A DNA stretch of 64,000 nucleotides from Gammaproteobacteria bacterium (GTDB lineage Bacteria; Pseudomonadota; Gammaproteobacteria; Acidiferrobacterales; Sulfurifustaceae), in assembly GCA_016199745.1 (NCBI GenBank), contig JACQFZ010000049.1:23883-87882 (forward strand), given 5' to 3'. The notes under the pieces are model-generated. The model was not told the DNA's origin, did no database searches, and saw only the letters and a list, made by a program, of their open reading frames with translations. Position numbers and translations under genes: made by a program. Numbering within the stretch: position 1 is the first letter of the stretch; every line of letters starts with the position of its first letter. Of this stretch, positions 38,252-46,627 are shown one piece after another.

Positions 38252-39123
38252 TGCCACGCCTGTCACGTCTCGCGCAACAGTTCGCGTCGTTGAAGAAGCA
38301 GCGCCGCGCCGCACTGATTCCATATGTCATGGCCGGCGATCCGGCGGCGTGGGCGACGGTGCCGCTCATGCACGCGCTCGTGCGCGCCGGTGCCAGCGTC
38401 ATTGAATTGGGCGTGCCGTTTTCAGATCCGATGGCCGATGGCCCGGTGATCCAACGTGCCGGCGAACGCGCGCTCAAGAACGGCATTAGCTTGCGTCATG
38501 TGCTCGACATGGTGCGTGAGTTCCGCACGAAGGACACGATCACCCCGGTGGTGTTGATGGGGTATTTAAACCCTATTGAATGTATGGGATATGAAGCTTT
38601 TGCAACCGAAGCGGCGGATGCTGGGGTAGATGCCGCCATTACCGTTGACCTGCCGCCGGAAGAGGCGGAGGGTATGCTCGCGGCGCTGCGGCGTCGGCAA
38701 CTCGACGCCATTTTTCTATTAGCGCCGACCAGCGGGCCGGAGCGCATTGCCGCCGTGGCGCGTGCCGCCGGCGGATTCATCTATTATGTATCTTTACGGG
38801 GCGTTACCGGCGCCAGCCACCTGAATGTCGAGGAAGTGAAGGACAAACTCCATAGCATCCGCCGGCATACCGATCTACCGGTCGGTGTCGGTTTTGGTAT
38901 TAGTGATCCCGAAACGGCGGCGCGCGTTGCCGCCTTTGCCGATGCCGTTGTCGTCGGCAGTGCCGTTGTCAGTCGTATGGAGCAGGATGCGGGCGATCCG
39001 GAACGGATGCTCGTGGAAGTGCCGGCGTTCGTCGCGCGTTTGCGCGCAGCAATGGACGCCAGCCAACATGAATCGCGGCAGCGAACCGACTCCCCCTCTC
39101 CCGCCGGGAGAGGGATGGGGTGA
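38251..39123 (+). CDS. trpA: Tryptophan synthase alpha subunit TrpA
   Basis: TrpA splits indole-3-glycerol phosphate and feeds indole to TrpB. Catalytic Glu is in ELGVPFSDPMADGP and catalytic Asp in TVDLPPEE; VSLRGVTGA and GFGISDPE are the phosphate-binding loops. The product is 290 residues against about 268 normally. The extra C-terminal residues, ending TDSPSPAGRGMG, are encoded by a palindromic repeat at 39090-39128 that the frame has run into. Confidence 0.97.
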   Translation: MPRLSRLAQQFASLKKQRRAALIPYVMAGDPAAWATVPLMHALVRAGASVIELGVPFSDPMADGPVIQRAGERALKNGISLRHVLDMVREFRTKDTITPVVLMGYLNPIECMGYEAFATEAADAGVDAAITVDLPPEEAEGMLAALRRRQLDAIFLLAPTSGPERIAAVARAAGGFIYYVSLRGVTGASHLNVEEVKDKLHSIRRHTDLPVGVGFGISDPETAARVAAFADAVVVGSAVVSRMEQDAGDPERMLVEVPAFVARLRAAMDASQHESRQRTDSPSPAGRGMG

Positions 39124-39128
39124 GGGAT
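39090..39128. repeat. Palindromic repeat forming the trpA 3' end
   Basis: CCCTCTCCCG (39094-39103) and CGGGAGAGGG (39105-39114) are perfect complements, followed by the GGGGTGAGGG flank seen in other copies of this chromosome's GC-rich repeat family. The trpA stop codon lies within the element. Confidence 0.7.
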
Positions 39129-39196
39129 GCAGCGGGTCGACGGTTTTAATCAATGGTACGAACAGCACCTCAATTATCTAACGTGAGCACAGCCTG

Positions 39197-40087
39197 ATGA
39201 GCTGGTTCGACAAACTCCTACCGCCGAAGATCAAGAGCCAGAGCGGCGCCAAGAAGGGCGCGGTTCCGGAAGGCGTGTGGAAAAAATGCCCGGCCTGCGG
39301 CGCCGTGCTTTATTCCGCCGAGATCGAGAGCAATCATCACGTTTGTACGAAGTGCGACCACCACATGCGTATCGGTGCGCGCAAACGGCTCGATATGGTC
39401 CTCGATCCGGACGGTCGCGAAGAGATCGCCGGCAATCTGGCGCCGGTCGATATTCTGAAGTTCAAAGATTTGAAACGTTACAAAGATCGCCTGGTCGACG
39501 CGCAACGCGAGACCGGCGAGCGCGATGCCTTGGTCGCCATGCTCGGTACGTTGAAGGGCGTGCCGCTCGTGAGCTGCGCTTTCGAGTTCGCGTTCATGGG
39601 CGGTTCGATGGGCTCGGTCGTCGGCGAGCGATTTGTGCGCAGTGTCAACGTCTGTATCGAACGGCATATTCCACTCGTGTGCTTCAGTGCCAGCGGCGGC
39701 GCGCGTATGCAGGAAGGTTTGTACTCGCTGATGCAGATGTCGAAGACCAGCGCCGCGCTGGCGCGTCTCGGCGAGCACGGCATCCCTTATATCTCGGTGT
39801 TAACCGATCCGACCATGGGCGGTGTCTCGGCCAGTTTGGCAATGTTGGCCGACGTCATCGTCGCTGAGCCGAAGGCGTTGATCGGTTTCGCCGGCCCGCG
39901 TGTGATCGAGCAGACCGTGCGCGAGAAGTTGCCCGAAGGGTTTCAACGTTCCGAATTTCTGCTGCAACACGGTGCCGTCGACATGATCGTTCAGCGGCGC
40001 GATATGCGCGATCGTCTCGCCTCGCTATTGGCGATGCTGACGCGCCAAGCAGCGCCAGCTCGCCAGCCCGCTGTGGAACACGCCTAA
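39197..40087 (+). CDS. accD: Acetyl-CoA carboxylase carboxyltransferase beta subunit AccD
   Basis: AccD and AccA form the carboxyltransferase that makes malonyl-CoA for fatty acid synthesis. The 296-residue protein has the N-terminal four-cysteine zinc ribbon ([12 protein letters not shown] and [10 protein letters not shown]) and the crotonase-fold signatures [12 protein letters not shown] and [11 protein letters not shown]. accA is not in this window. folC starts 3 nt after the stop, as in E. coli. Confidence 0.97.
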   Translation: MSWFDKLLPPKIKSQSGAKKGAVPEGVWKKCPACGAVLYSAEIESNHHVCTKCDHHMRIGARKRLDMVLDPDGREEIAGNLAPVDILKFKDLKRYKDRLVDAQRETGERDALVAMLGTLKGVPLVSCAFEFAFMGGSMGSVVGERFVRSVNVCIERHIPLVCFSASGGARMQEGLYSLMQMSKTSAALARLGEHGIPYISVLTDPTMGGVSASLAMLADVIVAEPKALIGFAGPRVIEQTVREKLPEGFQRSEFLLQHGAVDMIVQRRDMRDRLASLLAMLTRQAAPARQPAVEHA

Positions 40088-40090
40088 GTT

Positions 40091-41371
40091 TTGACTCCGA
40101 CTCGTCGTACGCTTTCCGATTGGCTCGGGTGGATTGAAACGCTCCACCCGCAAACGATCGCGCTCGGCCTCGATCGCGTCCATGCGGTGCTGGCGGCGAT
40201 GAACCTGCGGCAACCGGCGTTCGGCGTCATTACCGTCGGTGGCACCAACGGTAAAGGCTCGACGGTGACGATGTGCGACGCGATTTTGCGCGCCGCCGGT
40301 TTTAGCGTCGGTTCTTATACTTCGCCGCATCTGGTCCACTACAACGAACGCATCCGTATCAACGGCCGTTTGGTCACCGACGACGAACTCTGCCGCGCAT
40401 TCGAGCGCGTCGAGGCCGCGCGCGGCGACATCGCGTTGACTTATTTCGAATATGGCACGATCGCCGCGTTCGACATCTTTCGCGAATGCGCGATCGAAAT
40501 CGCTGTGCTCGAAATTGGTATGGGCGGCCGGCTCGACGCGGTGAACGCGGTCGACGCCGATGTCGCTATCGTCACCTCGATCGGCATCGACCATACCGCC
40601 TGGCTCGGCCCAGACCGTGAGAGTATCGGCCGCGAGAAGGCGGGAATTTTTCGCGCCGGCCGGCCGGCGGTGTGCGCTGATCCGGCGCCGCCGGCGAGCC
40701 TGGTCGAGACCGCTGCCAAGCTCGGTACGACGTTGTATTGCTTCGGCCGCGATTTTGACGCTGGTGTTTCCGATGCCGGCTGGTCGTTACGCTTCGGTCA
40801 GCGCCTGCGTGCCGGACTGCCGTTTCCCGCCTTGCGTGGTGAGCACCAGTTGCGTAACGCCTCGGCGGCGCTGGTTGCGCTCGAATTATTGGGCGACCGC
40901 TTTCCGGTCAATCAGCAGGATATTCGCCAAGGCTTGTTGGCGGCGGTGATCCCCGGCCGTTTCCAGATCCTGCCGGGTACGCCGGCGATCATCATCGACG
41001 TCGCCCACAACGGCGAAGCGGCGCAGACGCTGGCGGCGAACTTGCGCCGGCACCAAACCGTCGGTAAAACGCTCGCCGTGTTCGGCATGCTGAACGATAA
41101 GGACATCGGTGAGGTGATACGGGTGGTGGCGGGGTCGATCGACCGCTGGTACGTCGCCACCTTGTCCGGGCCGCGTGGCACGACCGCGGCGCAGGTTACG
41201 CAATTGTTGACGGATAACGGCATAACGGCGCCGATCGCGCCGTTCGCCACCCCGATCGAGGCTTATAACGCCGCACGAGCGGCGGCCGCGCCACCCGACC
41301 GCGTGGTCGTTTTTGGGTCGTTCCATACGGTCGGTGATATACTCGCGCATCTTGAGGCAGGTCCCGCATGA
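40091..41371 (+). CDS. folC: Dihydrofolate synthase / folylpolyglutamate synthase FolC
   Basis: FolC joins glutamate to dihydropteroate and extends the polyglutamate tail of folates. The TTG start at 40091 gives 426 residues. Motifs seen are the P-loop GGTNGKGSTV, SYTSPHLVHYNERI, EIGMGGRLDAVN, and DVAHNGEA in the C-terminal domain. The start has only a weak ribosome site, but no better codon lies near, and the N-terminus fits homologues. The stop overlaps the next gene by 4 nt. Confidence 0.95.
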   Translation: MTPTRRTLSDWLGWIETLHPQTIALGLDRVHAVLAAMNLRQPAFGVITVGGTNGKGSTVTMCDAILRAAGFSVGSYTSPHLVHYNERIRINGRLVTDDELCRAFERVEAARGDIALTYFEYGTIAAFDIFRECAIEIAVLEIGMGGRLDAVNAVDADVAIVTSIGIDHTAWLGPDRESIGREKAGIFRAGRPAVCADPAPPASLVETAAKLGTTLYCFGRDFDAGVSDAGWSLRFGQRLRAGLPFPALRGEHQLRNASAALVALELLGDRFPVNQQDIRQGLLAAVIPGRFQILPGTPAIIIDVAHNGEAAQTLAANLRRHQTVGKTLAVFGMLNDKDIGEVIRVVAGSIDRWYVATLSGPRGTTAAQVTQLLTDNGITAPIAPFATPIEAYNAARAAAAPPDRVVVFGSFHTVGDILAHLEAGPA

Positions 41372-42078
41372 AACGTAAAGACTCCGGACAGATTGAATTC
41401 GATCCTAAGCACCGCATCATCGGCGCTATTGTTATCGTTGCCCTGGCGGTCATCTTTATCCCGATGATCTTGAGCAAGCGCGAGCCGCCCACGGATACCA
41501 GCGTGCTCGATACCGCGGCGGCGCCGGCCGAGCCAACCGCCGAACAAACGTCGGAAGACAATAAAGTAGCGGTAACGATGGTTACGCCGCCGATCACCTC
41601 GGCCGACGAACCCACCGCGCCACCGGTATTAGGTGCGGTGCCGACGACGACTCCATCCGCTGTTACTACTACGCCAGCCCCGGCAACACCAGAACCGGCG
41701 GCAAGCGCGCCAGTGGTTCCGCCCGCGCCGGTCGCAACGGTAGCGCCGCCTAAACCGGCGACGAAGCCAGAGACCAAGCCGGCTGCAGACACGAAGCGTG
41801 TCGCCCAAGCCAAGCCGATACCGGTATCGGCCAAGCCGGCCAGCGGCAACTGGGTGGTGCAAGTTGGCACATTCTCGAGCGCGACCAACGCCAATCGTGT
41901 CGAACAAAAGCTGCGCGGCTTGGGCCAGGCAGTACACGCGGAGTCGATTGGTCTCGATAGCGGTAAAGCGGTGCGTGTTCGTGTCGGACCGTTTCACGAC
42001 AAGACCGCCGCGCTCAAGGCGCAACAGCGCATTCAGAAAGAGACCGGTATGACCGGCGTCGTCCTGAGTTATCCGTAA
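41368..42078 (+). CDS. dedD: SPOR domain membrane protein, DedD-like
   Basis: A 236-residue bitopic protein: a short cytoplasmic N-terminus, one membrane helix at about residues 15-33 (IIGAIVIVALAVIFIPMIL), a long Pro/Ala/Thr-rich periplasmic linker and a C-terminal SPOR domain (WVVQVGTFSSATNANRV to the end). SPOR domains bind denuded glycan at the division septum. The folC-dedD-cvpA-purF order matches E. coli, which supports the name. Confidence 0.9.
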   Translation: MKRKDSGQIEFDPKHRIIGAIVIVALAVIFIPMILSKREPPTDTSVLDTAAAPAEPTAEQTSEDNKVAVTMVTPPITSADEPTAPPVLGAVPTTTPSAVTTTPAPATPEPAASAPVVPPAPVATVAPPKPATKPETKPAADTKRVAQAKPIPVSAKPASGNWVVQVGTFSSATNANRVEQKLRGLGQAVHAESIGLDSGKAVRVRVGPFHDKTAALKAQQRIQKETGMTGVVLSYP

Positions 42079-42096
42079 CCGCCCGGAGATCGCTCG

Positions 42097-42600
42097 TTGC
42101 TCGGCCTAAATGCCTTTGATGCGTTGATGTTGGTGGTGATGCTGGCGTTCGCTATCACCGGTAGCTTACGTGGCTTCGTGCTCGAGATTTTGTCGCTCAT
42201 CCTTTGGCCGCTGGCGGCATTTCTCGCTTGGTTCTTTTCCGAGTCGGCCGCGACATTCTTAAGCTCGACGATCGCCGATCCGCAACTGCGCGTGGTCGCG
42301 GCTTTTGTCATCGTTTTTCTTTTGATATTCGTGATCGGCACGATCGTCGTTTACTTCGTGCACCGGGCATTGCCGCTACGCGGCAACTGGCGCACGTCGA
42401 ATATTATTCTCGGCGGCTTCATTGGCTTCGTGCGCGGCGGTATCATCGTCGTCATTGCCTTTCTGGTAGCCGGTATCACATCGATGCCGCAGCGTCCGTG
42501 GTGGCACGAGTCGGCGTTAGCGCCGTATTTCCAGAAGGTCGCAATCGTGGTCAGCGACTATTTACCGCGCGATATCTCTCAGCATATTCGCTTCAGCTAG
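42097..42600 (+). CDS. cvpA: CvpA family membrane protein
   Basis: CvpA is a four-helix inner-membrane protein linked to colicin V production and, in E. coli, to envelope stress tolerance. The TTG start at 42097 is backed by GGAG at 42085-42088. The 167-residue product begins LGLNAFDALMLVVMLAFAITG and shows the SLRGFVLEIL motif and IGFVRGGIIV in the last helices. It immediately precedes purF, as in many gammaproteobacteria. Confidence 0.93.
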   Translation: MLGLNAFDALMLVVMLAFAITGSLRGFVLEILSLILWPLAAFLAWFFSESAATFLSSTIADPQLRVVAAFVIVFLLIFVIGTIVVYFVHRALPLRGNWRTSNIILGGFIGFVRGGIIVVIAFLVAGITSMPQRPWWHESALAPYFQKVAIVVSDYLPRDISQHIRFS

Positions 42601-42618
42601 TCAGTCTCGGAGGTCAGT

Positions 42619-44145
42619 ATGTGCGGCATTATCGGTATGCTCGGCAAGAGCCCGGTAAATCAGGGCATTTATGACGGGCTCACGGTGCTGCAACATCGCG
42701 GCCAGGACGCTGCCGGCATCATGACCAGCGACGGCAAGCGCGTGTATCTGCGCAAGGATAACGGCCTCGTGCGTGACGTATTTCAGCAGCGTCACATGGA
42801 AAGCTTGCAGGGCAACATGGGCGTCGGTCATGTGCGCTATCCCACCGCCGGTTGCGATTCGCCGGCCGAAGCGCAGCCGTTTTATGTGAACTCGCCGTTC
42901 GGTTTAGCGCTCGCCCACAACGGTAATCTGACTAACGCCGATCAGCTGGCGGTCGAGTTGTTCCGCGAAGACCTGCGCCAGCTTAATACCGATTCCGATT
43001 CCGAAGTGTTGCTGAATGTATTAGCGCACGAGCTACACGCTGTCAGCAGCCGCACGCGGTTGACGGCGGAAGACGTTTTCCGCGCGGTCACGGCGTTGCA
43101 TCAGCGCGTGCGTGGTGCTTATGCGGTCGTCACGATGATCGTCGGTTTCGGCATCGTCGCCTTCCGTGATCCGCACGGTATACGCCCGCTGGTCTACGGC
43201 CGGCGCGAGACTGACAAGGGCCAGGAGCACATGGTCGCATCCGAGTCGGTCGCGCTCGACGTGCTCGGCTTCGAGTTGGTGCGCGATATTGAACCGGGCG
43301 AGGCGCTGTTTATCGAGTTGGATGGCCAAGTGCATTGGCGCCAGTGTGCCAAGCAGCCGGAACATGTGCCGTGTATCTTCGAGTTCGTTTATCTAGCACG
43401 CCCAGATTCGATGATCGACGGCATCGCCGTGCACAAGACGCGTCTGCGCATGGGCGAGAAGCTGGCCAACAAGATCAAGCGCGAATGGCGCGACGTCGAT
43501 ATCGACGTCGTCATTCCGATTCCCGATACGTCGCGCACCGCCGGTTTGCAGATGGCGTACGAGCTCGACATCAAGTATCGCGAAGGCTTTATCAAGAACC
43601 GTTACATCGGCCGCACCTTCATCATGCCCGGCCAAGCGCAGCGCGAAAAATCGGTACGCGCCAAGCTCAATGCCATCGATCTCGAATTCCGCGGCAAGAA
43701 CGTGCTGTTGGTCGACGATTCGATCGTGCGCGGTACGACCTCGGCGCAGATCGTGCAAATGGCGCGCGAGGCCGGCGCCCGCAAGGTTTACTTCGCGTCG
43801 GCGGCGCCGCCGGTGCGGCATCCGAACGTTTACGGCATCGACATGCCCGCCGCCAATGAGCTGGTGGCGGCCGGTCGTTCGGAAGAAGAAGTGTGTCGCG
43901 AGATCGGCGCCGATCGGTTGATCTACCAAGACCTGTCGGATCTCATCGACGCTGCGCACGAAGGTAATCCGCGGATTAAGCGTTTCGATGCGTCGTGCTT
44001 CGACGGCGTTTATGTGACCGGCGATGTCACCAGCGACTACCTGGCGCGACTCGAACGCCGCCGCAAGGATTCCGTCAAGAAGCGTCGCAACAACCGTGGC
44101 TCCGACGATCAGCAGACTGCCGAGGTTTTGAGTTTCCCCCGCTGA
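42619..44145 (+). CDS. purF: Amidophosphoribosyltransferase PurF
   Basis: PurF commits PRPP to purine synthesis, using ammonia from glutamine. The N-terminal nucleophile is Cys2 (MCGIIGML), exposed after Met removal, and no propeptide is present, as in E. coli. The PRPP-binding loop is [14 protein letters not shown], and the C-terminal domain has [15 protein letters not shown]. Length is 508 (E. coli 505). GGAGG lies 7 nt before the start. Confidence 0.98.
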   Translation: MCGIIGMLGKSPVNQGIYDGLTVLQHRGQDAAGIMTSDGKRVYLRKDNGLVRDVFQQRHMESLQGNMGVGHVRYPTAGCDSPAEAQPFYVNSPFGLALAHNGNLTNADQLAVELFREDLRQLNTDSDSEVLLNVLAHELHAVSSRTRLTAEDVFRAVTALHQRVRGAYAVVTMIVGFGIVAFRDPHGIRPLVYGRRETDKGQEHMVASESVALDVLGFELVRDIEPGEALFIELDGQVHWRQCAKQPEHVPCIFEFVYLARPDSMIDGIAVHKTRLRMGEKLANKIKREWRDVDIDVVIPIPDTSRTAGLQMAYELDIKYREGFIKNRYIGRTFIMPGQAQREKSVRAKLNAIDLEFRGKNVLLVDDSIVRGTTSAQIVQMAREAGARKVYFASAAPPVRHPNVYGIDMPAANELVAAGRSEEEVCREIGADRLIYQDLSDLIDAAHEGNPRIKRFDASCFDGVYVTGDVTSDYLARLERRRKDSVKKRRNNRGSDDQQTAEVLSFPR

Positions 44146-44180
44146 GCCATTGAACCGCTCCGAACGGGGCGATTCCGTCA

Positions 44181-44210
44181 TTGACAAGACCGCTCCCCGC
44201 CACGCATAGT
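44181..44210 (+). promoter_or_regulatory. Promoter of the metZ transcript
   Basis: TTGACA (44181-44186) and CATAGT (44205-44210) are spaced by 18 nt. Transcription from this pair would start near 44216-44218, just before the riboswitch P1 stem, so the promoter and aptamer positions support each other. Confidence 0.6.
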
Positions 44211-44220
44211 TCGTCTCGTT

Positions 44221-44280
44221 GTGCAGCGCCGATTTGAGCTTTCAGCTTGCGGGCGCCTTATAAATGCAGCTAAAGCGAGA
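44221..44280 (+). ncRNA. SAM-II-like riboswitch aptamer upstream of metZ
   Basis: The segment fits the SAM-II (SAM-alpha) H-type pseudoknot: P1 is GCGCC (44226-44230) with GGCGC (44252-44256), the loop begins GATTTGAGC, and the pseudoknot strand GCTTT (44238-44242) can pair with AAAGC (44272-44276). TATAAATGCAGCTAAAG corresponds to the conserved 3' segment of the class. SAM-II elements bind S-adenosylmethionine and control methionine genes, mostly in alphaproteobacteria. The gene that follows is metZ. Recognition is by eye, without a covariance-model search. Confidence 0.75.
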
Positions 44281-44284
44281 CCGA

Positions 44285-44317
44285 CCCGCTCAGGCTGCCT
44301 GGCGGGTTTTTTGTTTT
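44285..44317 (+). terminator. Intrinsic terminator between riboswitch and metZ
   Basis: CCCGC (44285-44289) and CAGG (44291-44294) pair with CCTG (44298-44301) and GCGGG (44302-44306), and a run of six T follows at 44307-44312. It lies 40-50 nt before the metZ start codon, the place expected for riboswitch-controlled attenuation. CCGACCC (44281-44287) can instead pair with GGGTCGG (44330-44336), which would disrupt the base of the terminator. Confidence 0.7.
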
Positions 44318-44355
44318 ATGACTTTGAATGGGTCGGCTACGGACGAGGTTCAGCG

Positions 44356-45543
44356 ATGACGAAGCAAGACGACGAGCAGTGGGGTTTGGCGACGCGGGCG
44401 GTGCGTGCCGGTCGGGCGCCGACCAACGAAGGCGAGCATTCCGAGGCGATTTTTCTCACATCGAGCTTTGCCTTTGGCAGCGCCGCAGAAGCGGCGGCGC
44501 GTTTTTCCGGCGAGAGCCCGGGCAATGTCTATTCGCGTTTTACCAACCCGACGGTGCGCGCCTTCGAGCAGCGGCTGGCAGCGATGGAGGGCGGCGAGAG
44601 TTGTGTGGCGTTTGCGTCCGGCATGTCGGCGATCTTGGCGACGTGCCTGGGGTTGTTGAAGAGCGGCGATCATGTCATCGCTTCGCGCGGCATCTTCGGC
44701 ACGACGGTGCTGTTGTTTCAGAATTTGCTGTCCCGCTTCGGCGTCGAGACGACGTTCGTCGGCTTGACGGACTACGCTGCTTGGGAACGCGCCGTGCGGC
44801 CGAACACGAAGTTGTTTTATGTCGAGACGCCGTCCAATCCGCTCACCGAAGTCGCCGATCTCAAGCGACTGGCGGATCTCGCGCACCATCACAACGCCTT
44901 GCTCGCGGTCGATAATTGTTTCTGCACGCCGATACTGCAATTGCCGTTTAAGTTCGGTGCGGATCTGGTCATCCACTCGGCGACGAAATACATCGATGGC
45001 CAAGGCCGCTGCATCGGCGGCGCCGTCATCGGCAATGGCCAACTCGTCGGTAAAGACGTGTACGGCGTATTGCGCACCGCCGGACCGGCGATGAGTCCGT
45101 TTAATGCTTGGGTATTTCTCAAAGGCTTGGAAACATTGTCGCTCAGAATGCGCGCGCACAGCGCCAATGCACTCGAGCTTGCACGTTGGTTGGAACAACA
45201 GCGTGGTATCCGCCGGGTCTATTACCCGGGTCTGACCTCGCATCCGCAGCACGAGCTTGCCAGCCGCCAGCAGTCGGGCTTCGGCGGCATCGTCGCCTTC
45301 GAAGTCGAAGGTGGGCAAGCAGCGGCATGGCGCGTCATCGATGCCACCCGGCTCATGTCGATCACGGCGAATTTGGGCGACGCCAAGACCACGATCACGC
45401 ACCCCGGCACGACCACGCACGGCCGGCTGACGCCGGAGCAACGCCGCGACAGCGGCATCACCGACGGCTTGGTTCGAATTTCGGTGGGCTTGGAAGATGT
45501 CGACGATTTAAAGCGCGATTTGGCACGCGGTTTGGGCGTTTAG
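44356..45543 (+). CDS. metZ: O-succinylhomoserine sulfhydrylase MetZ
   Basis: MetZ makes homocysteine directly from O-succinylhomoserine and sulfide with PLP. The 395-residue protein is of the Cys/Met metabolism PLP family: YSRFTNPTVRAFE, ASGMSAI, FYVETPSNP, and the PLP lysine in IHSATKYIDGQG. AVRAGRAPTNEGEHSEAIFLTS is characteristic of MetZ rather than MetB or MetC. The start at 44356 has GAGG upstream; the frame also extends upstream through the riboswitch, but that is not coding. Likely repressed when SAM is plentiful. Confidence 0.94.
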   Translation: MTKQDDEQWGLATRAVRAGRAPTNEGEHSEAIFLTSSFAFGSAAEAAARFSGESPGNVYSRFTNPTVRAFEQRLAAMEGGESCVAFASGMSAILATCLGLLKSGDHVIASRGIFGTTVLLFQNLLSRFGVETTFVGLTDYAAWERAVRPNTKLFYVETPSNPLTEVADLKRLADLAHHHNALLAVDNCFCTPILQLPFKFGADLVIHSATKYIDGQGRCIGGAVIGNGQLVGKDVYGVLRTAGPAMSPFNAWVFLKGLETLSLRMRAHSANALELARWLEQQRGIRRVYYPGLTSHPQHELASRQQSGFGGIVAFEVEGGQAAAWRVIDATRLMSITANLGDAKTTITHPGTTTHGRLTPEQRRDSGITDGLVRISVGLEDVDDLKRDLARGLGV

Positions 45544-45551
45544 TTTGTCAT

Positions 45552-45585
45552 CGAGTCCCGCTCGCCGATGGCTGAGCGGGACTCG
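45552..45585. terminator. Bidirectional hairpin between metZ and the phnD-like gene
   Basis: CGAGTCCCGCTC (45552-45563) and GAGCGGGACTCG (45574-45585) form a perfect 12-bp stem with a 10-nt loop, exactly between two convergent stop codons. It can serve both transcripts, although T-runs are poor. Confidence 0.65.
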
Positions 45586-45590
45586 TGTCG

Positions 45591-46598
45591 TTACTTGCTC
45601 TTATCGTGTGCTTCTTGCTCGCGCTTTATTTCTTTTTCGTAAGCCGTGCGATCGAAGCTTTCGCCGGCGCTGATGGCGACGAAGCGGATAATCTCCCATT
45701 CTTTTTTGAACGTGACCGGCACGAAGCGATCGGCGCCGTCGAACTGTTTCTGCATTTCCGGCGTGAAGCGATAATCGTAGAAACACTTCAGCATGCGGTC
45801 ACGTAGTGTCGGCGACAGGTCGTGGGCATATACCAGCGATTCGGTCGGGAACCACGGGCTGGTGTATAGCGTACGGAACTCATCCTCTTTAATTTGCCCG
45901 CGGGCCACCATGCGGTGGAATACATCGGAGGCAACGGCGGCCGCATCGTATTCACCCGATTGCACACCGAGCACCGAACTGTCATGGCGGCCGGAGAAAA
46001 TCACGGTGTAGTCCTTGTCCGGTGTTAGGCCTTGTTTCGGTAGGAGTGCGCGTGGTGTCAGGTTGCCGGAATTGGACGAGGGTGACGTGTGGGCAATGCG
46101 GCTGCCTTTCAGATCGGTGATCTTTTGGAAGCGGCTGTCCTTGCGCACGATCAGCAGCATGCTGTAACCCTGAAATTTTTCGGCGGTACCTTTTACAGCG
46201 AACGGCACCGCACCGGCGATGTTCACGGCGAACCAGGTTGGTCCGGTAGAGAACGAACCGATATGCAAACGCCCCGTACGCATCAGCTCGATCTCTTCCG
46301 TATTCGATTGCGCCGGCACGAAGACGACATTGCGGCCGGTACAGTTGGCCAAATGCTCGGTGAAAGGCGTTAGTAGCTCGCGGTAGATCGCCGGGTTCTC
46401 GACCGGTGTCCAACTGAAAGCGAGGGTGTTGGGGTTTTGATGCTTCGTTGGTTCCGTTGGCGTATCGGCGACATAGTCGCGATCTTTATCACAATAGGGC
46501 TTGTCCAAGTCGCCGCGGTAGCGGCATCGTTCCTCGGCATGTCCCAGCAGCGGTGCGATTAGCATCAGGCCAAATACGACAAGTTTCGATACTTGCAT
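45591..46598 (-). CDS. PhnD-like periplasmic binding protein, sensor-operon copy
   Basis: This 335-residue protein has a signal peptide (about residues 1-21) and the PhnD/phosphonate-binding fold: RTGRLHIGSFSTGPTWFA, HTSPSSNSGNL and YDAAAVASDVFHRM. It is a paralogue of the product at 50082. Both share Cys25, Cys36 and a DxDxDxxxD loop at residues 37-45. The gene is third in a minus-strand operon behind the response regulator and kinase and has no permease beside it, so it may present ligand to the kinase rather than feed a transporter. The ligand (phosphate, phosphite, phosphonate or other oxyanion) cannot be told from sequence. Confidence 0.85.
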   Translation of the reverse strand: MQVSKLVVFGLMLIAPLLGHAEERCRYRGDLDKPYCDKDRDYVADTPTEPTKHQNPNTLAFSWTPVENPAIYRELLTPFTEHLANCTGRNVVFVPAQSNTEEIELMRTGRLHIGSFSTGPTWFAVNIAGAVPFAVKGTAEKFQGYSMLLIVRKDSRFQKITDLKGSRIAHTSPSSNSGNLTPRALLPKQGLTPDKDYTVIFSGRHDSSVLGVQSGEYDAAAVASDVFHRMVARGQIKEDEFRTLYTSPWFPTESLVYAHDLSPTLRDRMLKCFYDYRFTPEMQKQFDGADRFVPVTFKKEWEIIRFVAISAGESFDRTAYEKEIKREQEAHDKSK

Positions 46599-46627
46599 AC
46601 ATCACCTCCCGTTTGTTTGTCCGAACG

